From NCBI RefSeq assembly GCF_905233635.1, contig NZ_CAJODG010000059.1, positions 1 through 10,541 on the forward strand: a stretch of 10,541 bases of DNA, given 5' to 3'. Positions 1-5,165 of the stretch are shown here, piece after piece. The stretch's first letter is position 1. Each line of letters begins with the position of its first letter. Made by a program: the position numbers and the translations under genes. Below the pieces are notes generated by a model. It made no database searches, had not been told where the DNA came from, and was given only the letters and a program-made list of their open reading frames with translations. The DNA comes from Selenomonas sp. AE3005. GTDB taxonomy: Bacteria; Bacillota; Negativicutes; Selenomonadales; Selenomonadaceae.

Positions 1-661
1 GACCCGCCGTTGGAACCCGAAGATGGCTAAATACATCTTTACGGAGCGTAACGGTATCTACATCATCGACCTGCAGAAGACCGTTAAGAAGGTTGATGAG
101 GCTTACGCTTTCCTGCGCAGCGTTGCTGAAGAAGGCAAGAGCGTTCTCTTCGTTGGTACGAAGAAGCAGGCTCAGGAGGCTATCAAAGAAGAAGCTCTCC
201 GTGCTAACATGTTCTATGTGAACGAACGCTGGCTCGGCGGCATGATGACCAACTTCCAGACCATCCAGAAGCGCGTTAACCGCCTGAAGGAACTCGAGGC
301 TATGGAAGCTGATGGTACTTTTGAAGTGCTGACGAAGAAAGAAGTTCAGGGCCTCCGTCATGAGATGGAAAAACTGGAAAAATATCTCGGCGGTATCAAA
401 GAGATGAACAAGCTCCCCGGCGCGCTGTTCGTAGTAGACCCGCGCAAAGAGCGTATCGCTGTTGCTGAAGCTCGCAAGCTCAACATTCCTATCGTGGCTA
501 TCGTTGACACGAACTGCGACCCGGATGAAGTTGACTATGTAATCCCGGGCAACGATGACGCTATCCGCGCTGTAAAACTCTTGACTGGCCGCATGGCTGA
601 TGCCATCATGGAAGGCCGTCAGGGTGAAGGCGGCGACGCTGCAGAGGCTGCCGCTGAGTAA
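1..661 (+). CDS. rpsB: 30S ribosomal protein S2 (5'-truncated by window edge)
   Basis: Ribosomal protein S2 is a component of the 30S subunit that binds late in assembly near S1. The reading frame is already open at the window edge: the first complete codon is at base 2 and reads TRRWNPKMAKYIF, the universal S2 stretch that follows the N-terminal GVHFGH region. The true start therefore lies upstream, and the ATG at 23 is an internal methionine. About 219 residues are visible. S2 hallmarks are FTERNGIYIIDLQKT, FVGTKKQAQE, ERWLGGMMTNF, LPGALFVVDPRKE and IPIVAIVDTNCDPDEVDYVIPGNDDA. The protein ends in an acidic, alanine-rich tail (GEGGDAAEAAAE). Alanine is written mostly as GCT, as in tsf, which fits high expression. 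tsf follows after 89 nt, the usual rpsB-tsf pairing. The family call is certain; only the N-terminus is missing. Confidence 0.97.
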   Translation, partial: TRRWNPKMAKYIFTERNGIYIIDLQKTVKKVDEAYAFLRSVAEEGKSVLFVGTKKQAQEAIKEEALRANMFYVNERWLGGMMTNFQTIQKRVNRLKELEAMEADGTFEVLTKKEVQGLRHEMEKLEKYLGGIKEMNKLPGALFVVDPRKERIAVAEARKLNIPIVAIVDTNCDPDEVDYVIPGNDDAIRAVKLLTGRMADAIMEGRQGEGGDAAEAAAE

Positions 662-690
662 TTCGTTACTCGACTAGGTAAAACATGATG

Positions 691-725
691 GGGTAAGGGA
701 CTATTATCCCTTACCCTTTTATTAT
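691..725 (+). terminator. Hairpin between rpsB and tsf (terminator or attenuator)
   Basis: A perfect 10-bp stem (GGGTAAGGGA at 691-700 with TCCCTTACCC at 707-716) encloses a 6-nt loop and is followed by TTTTATTATTT. This is the form of an intrinsic terminator. No convincing promoter lies between it and tsf, so it probably terminates only partly and sets the S2:EF-Ts ratio, or marks a processing site. That role is inferred. Confidence 0.75.
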
Positions 726-750
726 TTGCATATTTGGGAGGAAATTTTAA

Positions 751-1617
751 ATGGCAATTACGGCTGCAATGGTTAAAGAACTGCGCGAAAAGACTGGCGC
801 AGGCATGATGGACTGCAAGAAGGCTCTGACGGCTACCGATGGCGACGCTGCTAAGGCTGTTGACTGGCTCCGTGAAAAGGGCATTGCTAAGGCTGAAAAG
901 AAGGCTGGCCGCGTAGCTGCTGAAGGTGCTGTAGGTGCTTTCGTTGCTGCTGATGGCAAGACTGGCTGCGTAGTGGAAATCAACTGCGAAACCGACTTTG
1001 CTGCTGGCAATGACCAGTTCAAAGAACTGCTGGCTAAGGTTGCTGAGCACATCGTGGCTACGAAGCCGGCTGACCTCGACGCTCTGAATGATAGCGAAAT
1101 CGAAGGCAAGAAGGTTTCCACGCTGATTACCGAAGCTACGGCTACCATCGGCGAAAAGATTTCCCTGCGCCGTTTCGCCTGCTACGAAACCGAAGGCCGT
1201 CTCGCCAGCTACATTCACATGGGCGGCAAAATCGGCGTTCTCGTTAACCTGACTGGTGGCGATGAACAGCTGGGCAAGGACGTAGCTATGCAGATTGCAG
1301 CAGCTGCTCCGATGGCTGTTGACCGCAATGGCGTTGACGCTTCCGCTCTGGAACACGAGAAGGAAGTTCTCCGCAAGCAGGCTGAAGAAGAAGGCAAGCC
1401 GGCTAACATCATCGAACGCATGGTTGAAGGCCGTATCAACAAGTTCTACAAGGAAGTCTGCCTCAACGAACAGATTTTCGTTAAGGATTCCGAAAAGACC
1501 ATCAAAGATGTACTCGGCGATGTAAAAGTTACCGAATTCACCCGTTTCCAGCTGGGCGAAGGCATCGAAAAGAAGCAGGACGACTTCGCTGCTGAAGTTG
1601 CTGCACAGCTGAAGTAA
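751..1617 (+). CDS. tsf: Elongation factor Ts
   Basis: EF-Ts is the cytoplasmic nucleotide exchange factor that releases GDP from EF-Tu. The 288-residue length is typical. The N-terminal UBA-like domain (about 1-55) carries VKELREKTGAGMMDCKKAL and the core begins after it. The TDF signature (residues 81-83, in ETDFAAGNDQF) marks the segment that inserts into EF-Tu and disturbs its Mg2+ site. The later part includes MQIAAAAP and a C-terminal module with KFYKEVCLNEQIFVKD. The ATG is preceded by GGGAGG at 736-741 with a 9-nt gap, a strong ribosome binding site. Alanine codons are overwhelmingly GCT, a bias shared with rpsB but not with the lipid genes downstream. The gene sits between two hairpins, after rpsB and before the pyrH promoter. 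Assignment is secure. Confidence 0.98.
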   Translation: MAITAAMVKELREKTGAGMMDCKKALTATDGDAAKAVDWLREKGIAKAEKKAGRVAAEGAVGAFVAADGKTGCVVEINCETDFAAGNDQFKELLAKVAEHIVATKPADLDALNDSEIEGKKVSTLITEATATIGEKISLRRFACYETEGRLASYIHMGGKIGVLVNLTGGDEQLGKDVAMQIAAAAPMAVDRNGVDASALEHEKEVLRKQAEEEGKPANIIERMVEGRINKFYKEVCLNEQIFVKDSEKTIKDVLGDVKVTEFTRFQLGEGIEKKQDDFAAEVAAQLK

Positions 1618-1637
1618 TAAAGAAATATAAAACTTTC

Positions 1638-1676
1638 CAGCGGATAGCACAAAACTTTTGTGTTATCCGCTGTTTT
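1638..1676 (+). terminator. Intrinsic terminator after tsf
   Basis: The arms CAGCGGATAGCAC (1638-1650) and GTGTTATCCGCTG (1660-1672) pair over 13 bp with one G:T wobble. The stem can extend through AAA/TTT to leave a very small loop. Only TTTT follows before CATG, so the U-tract is short and termination may be incomplete. The right arm overlaps the candidate -35 of the pyrH promoter. Confidence 0.75.
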
Positions 1677-1686
1677 CATGTATAAT
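1658..1686 (+). promoter_or_regulatory. Candidate sigma-A-type promoter for pyrH-frr
   Basis: A perfect TATAAT -10 box at 1681-1686 sits 17 nt downstream of TTGTGT (1658-1663), a -35 that matches only in its TTG. Transcription would start near 1693, about 50 nt before the pyrH start codon. The -35 is part of the right arm of the tsf terminator. The -10 is convincing; the -35 is weak. Confidence 0.5.
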
Positions 1687-1728
1687 ATACTAAGTGTGAG
1701 TAAGAAGCAGGTACAGTGATGCCTGAAT

Positions 1729-1734
1729 GGAGGG
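1729..1734 (+). promoter_or_regulatory. Ribosome binding site that fixes the pyrH TTG start
   Basis: GGAGGG lies 8 nt upstream of the TTG at 1743. The alternative in-frame GTG (1716) and ATG (1719) have no comparable site, and starting there would place this Shine-Dalgarno inside the coding region. Confidence 0.75.
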
Positions 1735-1742
1735 TAATAGTT

Positions 1743-2468
1743 TTGGAAACAGCGAAATATAAACGTGTTGTCTTGAAGCTTTCGGGTGAGTCCCTGGCAG
1801 GTGAACAGGGCTTTGGGATAAATCCCCCTATCGTGGAAGATATCGCCAAGCAGATTAAGACTATTCGTGAACATGGCGTAGATGTGGCTGTTGTTGTGGG
1901 CGGCGGCAATATCTGGCGCGGACTTGCCGGTTCGGCCAAGGGCATGGACCGTGCGCAGGCTGATTATATGGGCATGATGGCTACGGTGATGAACGCTTTG
2001 GCACTGCAGGACGCTTTGGAAAAGATGGACGTGGATACGCGTGTGCAGACGGCTATCGAAATGCGTCAGGTCGCTGAACTCTATATCCGCCGCAAAGCCA
2101 TTCGTCATATGGAAAAAGGACGCGTGGTTATCTTTGGTGCTGGTACCGGTAATCCGTATTTCTCGACGGATACGACGGCAGCTCTGCGCGCTGCCGAAAT
2201 CGAGGCTGATGTAATTCTGATGGCCAAGAAGGGGACGGACGGCATTTATGATTCCGACCCGAACAAGAACCCCAACGCCAAGAAATTTGACGAACTCACT
2301 TACCTGGAAATCATCAGCAAGGGCTTGCAGGTCATGGATACCACGGCTACCAGCCTTTGCATGGATAATAAGATTCCTTTGGTTGTATTTAACATTGATG
2401 ACCATGAAAACATCGTACGGGCCGCTCTGGGTGAAGAGATTGGTACCACGGTAGGAGGTAATAAATAA
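1743..2468 (+). CDS. pyrH: UMP kinase (uridylate kinase)
   Basis: This enzyme phosphorylates UMP to UDP with ATP in the cytoplasm, feeding UTP and CTP synthesis. It belongs to the amino acid kinase family and is unrelated to eukaryotic UMP/CMP kinases. Motifs in order: the N-terminal KLSGES (residues 12-17, phosphate-binding lysine), GGGNIWRG (53-60), D74 in QADYMG for UMP contact, and GAGTGNPYFSTDTTAALR (132-149), then ILMAKKGTDGIYDSDP for the nucleotide site. With the TTG start the protein is 241 residues, the usual size. Starting at GTG 1716 would add nine residues (MMPEWRVIV) not expected in the family. It is first in its unit and its stop codon overlaps the frr ATG by one base. The function is certain; the start is probable. 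Confidence 0.96.
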   Translation: METAKYKRVVLKLSGESLAGEQGFGINPPIVEDIAKQIKTIREHGVDVAVVVGGGNIWRGLAGSAKGMDRAQADYMGMMATVMNALALQDALEKMDVDTRVQTAIEMRQVAELYIRRKAIRHMEKGRVVIFGAGTGNPYFSTDTTAALRAAEIEADVILMAKKGTDGIYDSDPNKNPNAKKFDELTYLEIISKGLQVMDTTATSLCMDNKIPLVVFNIDDHENIVRAALGEEIGTTVGGNK

Positions 2469-3025
2469 TGGTAAAAGAAATCCTATCCACACATGAAGAA
2501 CGTATGCAGAAATCTATCGAAGCACTGAAGCGTGAATTCGCCTCCCTGCGTGCAGGCCGTGCTACGCCGTCCCTGCTCGACAAGGTTACGGTTGACTACT
2601 ATGGTACGCCGACGCCGGTAAACCAGATTGCCAAGGTGGCAGTGCCGGAGCCGCGCATGATTATGATTCAGCCCTATGAAAAGACCATGCTGCATGAAAT
2701 TGAAGTGGCTATCATGAAGTCTGACCTGGGCCTGTCCCCGAACTCTGATGGTACGGCTATTCGTCTGGCTATTCCGGCCTTGACGCAGGAACGCCGTCAG
2801 GAACTGGTTAAAACCGTAAACAAGAAAGCTGAAGAGGCTAAAGTTGCTATCCGTAATATCCGCCGTGATGGTAATGATGCGGTGAAGAAATTGGAAAAAG
2901 CCAAGGAAATCACTGAGGACGAATCCAAGAAAGCTCAGGAATCCGTGCAGAAACTGGCTGATAAGTACGTGAAAGTTGTAGATACTACGCGTGCAGCCAA
3001 GGAAAAGGAAGTAATGGAAGTCTGA
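2468..3025 (+). CDS. frr: Ribosome recycling factor
   Basis: RRF works with EF-G to split post-termination ribosomes so that subunits can be reused. The 185-residue length is exactly typical. Domain I (about 1-30 and 105-185) is the three-helix bundle, with the N-terminal helix ending in EFASLRAGRATPSLLD and a long charged C-terminal helical part. Domain II (about 31-104) includes VDYYGTPTPVNQIA, EPRMIMIQPYEK and SDLGLSPNSDGT. R132 in RNIRRDGND is the conserved arginine needed for ribosome binding. The ATG overlaps the pyrH stop by one base (TAATG), and GGAGGT at 2454-2459 sits 8 nt upstream inside the end of pyrH, so translation is probably coupled. Its own TGA overlaps the next ATG by one base. 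Adjacent pyrH and frr is very widely conserved. Confidence 0.98.
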   Translation: MVKEILSTHEERMQKSIEALKREFASLRAGRATPSLLDKVTVDYYGTPTPVNQIAKVAVPEPRMIMIQPYEKTMLHEIEVAIMKSDLGLSPNSDGTAIRLAIPALTQERRQELVKTVNKKAEEAKVAIRNIRRDGNDAVKKLEKAKEITEDESKKAQESVQKLADKYVKVVDTTRAAKEKEVMEV

Positions 3026-3234
3026 TGATACCGGATATCGTCGCCCTGCCTTGGGAAAAAGGAGAAAAACTCCTGCAGGAGGCACAGGTTGCCTATGTGA
3101 CTGAAATTACCAGGTCCACGCGTGATTTTTTCCCTGTGGACACTAACAGAATGTATGTTATCCGCCAGCGTGAGGCAGAGGGAAAACTTCTCGTTACCCT
3201 GGCGGCTAAACAAGTTCCTGCAAAGGAGGTGTAA
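3025..3234 (+). CDS. Small conserved-looking protein with PASTA-like pattern, function unknown
   Basis: I do not recognise a named family for this 69-residue protein. The gene looks real: its ATG overlaps the frr TGA by one base, ferredoxin begins 4 nt after its stop, and its codon use matches its neighbours. There is no signal peptide or membrane segment, so it should be cytoplasmic. By eye, the order of elements resembles one PASTA domain: an opening IPDIVALPW (compare VPDVVG), a helix KGEKLLQEAQV, a strand YVTEIT, then MYVIRQREAEGKLLVTLAAK, which recalls the closing V-x-x-Q-x-x-x-G-x-x-V-x-L strands. The central Gly/Pro residues of typical PASTA repeats are missing, so this could be convergent. 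The Shine-Dalgarno is poor (GGAAG, 4 nt from the ATG), so expression probably depends on coupling to frr. Existence is likely; the fold is speculative. Confidence 0.75.
   Translation: MIPDIVALPWEKGEKLLQEAQVAYVTEITRSTRDFFPVDTNRMYVIRQREAEGKLLVTLAAKQVPAKEV
3223..3231 (+). promoter_or_regulatory. Very strong ribosome binding site for ferredoxin
   Basis: AAGGAGGTG is a near-complete anti-16S match placed 7 nt before the ATG at 3239. It lies in the last codons of the preceding small gene. It decides the start: the frame stays open upstream to about 3122, but only this ATG has such a site and gives a normal-length ferredoxin. Confidence 0.85.
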
Positions 3235-3238
3235 CACA

Positions 3239-3409
3239 ATGGCATATAAAATTGGTGAGGATTGCATTTCTTGCGGTTCCTGCGCTGCTGCTTGCCCGGT
3301 AGAGGCAATCAGCGAGGGTGCAGAGCATTATGAAATCGACCCGGATAAGTGCGTAGAGTGCGGCGCTTGCGCTGCTGGCTGCCCGGTATCGGCTATCGAG
3401 GCTCCCTGA
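3239..3409 (+). CDS. 2[4Fe-4S] ferredoxin (clostridial type)
   Basis: This is a 56-residue low-potential electron carrier in the cytoplasm. Two complete cluster motifs of the form C-x2-C-x2-C-x3-C-P are visible: C9, C12, C15 and C19 followed by P20, and C38, C41, C44 and C48 followed by P49. The two halves show the internal duplication typical of Clostridium-type ferredoxins (CISCGSCAAACP and CVECGACAAGCP), with no insertion or extra domain. The ATG at 3239 has an excellent Shine-Dalgarno. It is last in the pyrH-frr unit and is followed at once by a strong terminator, just before the uppS operon. In anaerobes such proteins serve pyruvate:ferredoxin oxidoreductase, hydrogenase and other Fe-S enzymes. 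IspG, encoded about 4 kb downstream, is a possible local client, but nothing in the sequence proves a partner. Confidence 0.96.
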   Translation: MAYKIGEDCISCGSCAAACPVEAISEGAEHYEIDPDKCVECGACAAGCPVSAIEAP

Positions 3410-3420
3410 CGCGAAACAGG

Positions 3421-3459
3421 CAGGCCCCTCTGGTGCGTTTTGGCAGAGGGGCTTGTTTT
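3421..3459 (+). terminator. Intrinsic terminator after ferredoxin
   Basis: CAGGCCCCTCTG (3421-3432) pairs with CAGAGGGGCTTG (3444-3455) over 12 bp with one G:T wobble, leaving an 11-nt loop and then TTTT. The stem is GC-rich and strong. It separates the ferredoxin unit from uppS. Confidence 0.85.
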
Positions 3460-3469
3460 GTATTGTAAA
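3440..3469 (+). promoter_or_regulatory. Weak candidate promoter for the uppS operon
   Basis: TTGGCA (3440-3445, five of six to TTGACA) is followed after 18 nt by TGTAAA (3464-3469, four of six to TATAAT), or after 15 nt by TATTGT. The -35 lies in the loop and right arm of the ferredoxin terminator. If real, the leader would be only about 20 nt. Otherwise the operon relies on read-through or on a promoter further upstream. Confidence 0.28.
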
Positions 3470-3494
3470 ACTACTTCCTGGTGAGGGATTATAT

Positions 3495-4310
3495 ATGTTA
3501 AAGAAAATATTGGGAAAAGCTGTCACCACGCTGGCTGGTCGTGATGATTTCGCCATTCCGGGGCCTGATTCGCCCCTGTTTGCCGGTTTGGACTGGGACA
3601 AGCTCCCCCGGCACGTGGCGGTAATTATGGACGGCAACGGCCGCTGGGCCAAAGGTCAGGGTATGCTGCGTACTTCCGGGCATTCTGCCGGGGTCAAGAC
3701 GCTGAAGAACATTCTTAAGACGGCCATAGGTCTGAAACTTGACGCTTTGACGGTGTACGCTTTTTCTACAGAAAACTGGAAACGTCCGGAAACGGAAGTC
3801 AGCTTTTTGATGAATCTGTTTTCTGAGTACCTGCATAAAGAAGTACAGGAAATGCATGAGGATAATGTGCAGATTCATTTTCTGGGCAGGCTGGAGGGGC
3901 TGCCAAAATCACTCCAGCAGCAAATGCATGATGCGGAAGAACTGATGAAGGACAACACTGGTGTTAAGTTCAATGTGGCGGCTAATTACGGCGGCCAGGA
4001 CGAGATAATCCGGGCTGTGCAGAGTCTGGCTGGCAAAGCCGCCAACGGCGAATTAAATCCTGCGGATATTGATGAGGCCATGTTTGACAGCTGTCTGGAT
4101 ACGGCAGGCAACCTGCCGGTTGACCTCGTTATCCGTACCAGTGGTGATATGCGTTTGTCAAATTTTCTGTTGTGGCAGGCTGCTTATGCAGAGTTTTATT
4201 TTACCGATGTGAACTGGCCGGAATTTTCCCCGGAGTGTTTTGTGGCGGCAATGAAAGATTTTGCCAGCCGCGACCGTCGGTTTGGGGGACTCAATGATAA
4301 TAAGAAATAG
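3495..4310 (+). CDS. uppS: Undecaprenyl diphosphate synthase (cis-prenyltransferase)
   Basis: UppS condenses eight isopentenyl diphosphates onto farnesyl diphosphate to make the C55 lipid carrier for peptidoglycan, O-antigen and related polymers. It works at the cytoplasmic face of the membrane. The protein is 271 residues, with about 35 residues before the catalytic core. Motifs: HVAVIMDGNGRWAKGQG (catalytic D46), the glycine-rich stretch near HSAGVKTLKNI, YAFSTENWKRPETEVSFLMNL, and RTSGDMRLSNFLLWQAAYAEFYFTDVNWPEF (214 onward). RTSGD has Asp at 218 where many members have Glu, a conservative change. The start is the ATG at 3495, with GTGAGGG at 3481-3487 spaced 7 nt. A longer frame reaching 3453 would run back into the terminator and lacks a site. 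It is first of six tightly packed genes, and cdsA follows after 15 nt. Confidence 0.96.
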   Translation: MLKKILGKAVTTLAGRDDFAIPGPDSPLFAGLDWDKLPRHVAVIMDGNGRWAKGQGMLRTSGHSAGVKTLKNILKTAIGLKLDALTVYAFSTENWKRPETEVSFLMNLFSEYLHKEVQEMHEDNVQIHFLGRLEGLPKSLQQQMHDAEELMKDNTGVKFNVAANYGGQDEIIRAVQSLAGKAANGELNPADIDEAMFDSCLDTAGNLPVDLVIRTSGDMRLSNFLLWQAAYAEFYFTDVNWPEFSPECFVAAMKDFASRDRRFGGLNDNKK

Positions 4311-4311
4311 T

Positions 4312-4316
4312 GGGAG
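4312..4316 (+). promoter_or_regulatory. Ribosome binding site for the cdsA TTG start
   Basis: GGGAG lies 9 nt before the TTG at 4326, in the 15-nt gap after uppS. No in-frame ATG occurs near the N-terminus of the first membrane helix, so TTG is the only sensible start. Confidence 0.65.
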
Positions 4317-4325
4317 CGTTGCTTT

Positions 4326-5153
4326 TTGTTAGTTAGAATTATAACGGGAATTATTGGCATAGCCGCGGCGGCCTTTGTGATACAGACAGGGGGCGTGGTT
4401 TTTGCCGGCTTTACACTTTTGTTGATGCTGCTGGCCTGGTTTGAATACGCCAGAGCTTTTTCCGAACGGGGCATGGGGCTGGCATTGTTTACGGGATTTG
4501 TGGTCCTGGGACTTACCTGGTACGCTGCCTGGCAGCGGCCGGAATACCTGGCTTTGGCCTGGCCACTGACAGTGCTGATTACCTTGCTGGAAAGTGTGCT
4601 TATGCGCAGCACTACGAATATTATGGAGGCCCTGGCCTCCGGTGCCGGTCTTATCTATATCGGTTTCCCTTTTGTCTGCCTGCTGCAGCTGCGAGGTATG
4701 ATGCCGGAAACTGTGTTTAATACGGATATCGGCAGCTTTACCTTTGGCTGTGCCTTTGTCTGGATTATGTTTATTGGCACCTGGGCCAGTGACACCTTTG
4801 CCTATTTTACGGGAACGGCTATTGGCAGGCATAAACTTTGCCCGACTATCAGTCCCAACAAAACAGTAGAGGGCTTTATGGGTTCTCTGGTGGGGACGAC
4901 AGCGGCAGTAGCAGGTTTGGGTTATTATCTCCAGCTGCCCCTGCAGGAAATGGCTGTGCTGGGACTTTTAATCGCCGTTTTGGCCACTTTAGGTGATTTG
5001 GTAGAATCGGTGGCTAAGCGTTATGTGGGCATTAAGGATTCTGGCAATATTATTCCTGGTCACGGTGGTGTATGGGATAGATTCGACAGTGTGCTCTTTA
5101 CGGCACCGCTGGTTTATTTCTTTGTGCAGTTTGTGAACTTGTTGGGCAAATAA
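4326..5153 (+). CDS. cdsA: Phosphatidate cytidylyltransferase (CDP-diglyceride synthase)
   Basis: CdsA makes CDP-diacylglycerol from phosphatidic acid and CTP, the branch point for membrane phospholipids. It is an integral membrane enzyme of 275 residues, a normal length. Hydrophobic segments run from the first helix (about 3-20, IITGIIGIAAAAFVIQ), a second (about 24-40), several central helices (about 53-70, 76-95, 104-122, 137-165 and 185-201), and the last at about 255-272. The family signature occupies residues 228-254: SVAKRYVGIKDSG, then the invariant PGHGG and WDRFD, which carry the metal-binding aspartates. SPNKTVEGFMGS (176-187) is the other conserved cytoplasmic stretch. The start is TTG. 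GGAG at the very end of the gene forms the Shine-Dalgarno of dxr. Its place between uppS and dxr matches the widespread uppS-cdsA-dxr-rseP arrangement. Confidence 0.96.
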   Translation: MLVRIITGIIGIAAAAFVIQTGGVVFAGFTLLLMLLAWFEYARAFSERGMGLALFTGFVVLGLTWYAAWQRPEYLALAWPLTVLITLLESVLMRSTTNIMEALASGAGLIYIGFPFVCLLQLRGMMPETVFNTDIGSFTFGCAFVWIMFIGTWASDTFAYFTGTAIGRHKLCPTISPNKTVEGFMGSLVGTTAAVAGLGYYLQLPLQEMAVLGLLIAVLATLGDLVESVAKRYVGIKDSGNIIPGHGGVWDRFDSVLFTAPLVYFFVQFVNLLGK

Positions 5154-5165
5154 GGAGTGCAGCAG

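Noticed and set aside
717..733. TATTAT as a -10 box for a tsf promoter
   Set aside because: No -35 lies at a suitable distance (the region is the terminator stem), and the start would fall almost on the tsf ribosome binding site.
619..1650. A 343-codon frame on the minus strand opposite tsf
   Set aside because: It is a shadow of the strongly biased tsf codons (repeated GCT/AAG read in reverse), with no ribosome binding site and no protein family resemblance, while tsf on the plus strand is certain.
1716..1742. An upstream GTG/ATG start for pyrH adding nine residues
   Set aside because: GGAGGG is ideally placed for the TTG at 1743 and would lie inside the coding region for the upstream starts. 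The extra residues do not look like the UMP kinase N-terminus.
3122..3238. An N-terminal extension of the ferredoxin (95-codon open frame)
   Set aside because: The strong AAGGAGGTG and ATG at 3239 give a standard 56-residue ferredoxin, and the upstream part overlaps the preceding gene in another frame with no ferredoxin-like sequence.
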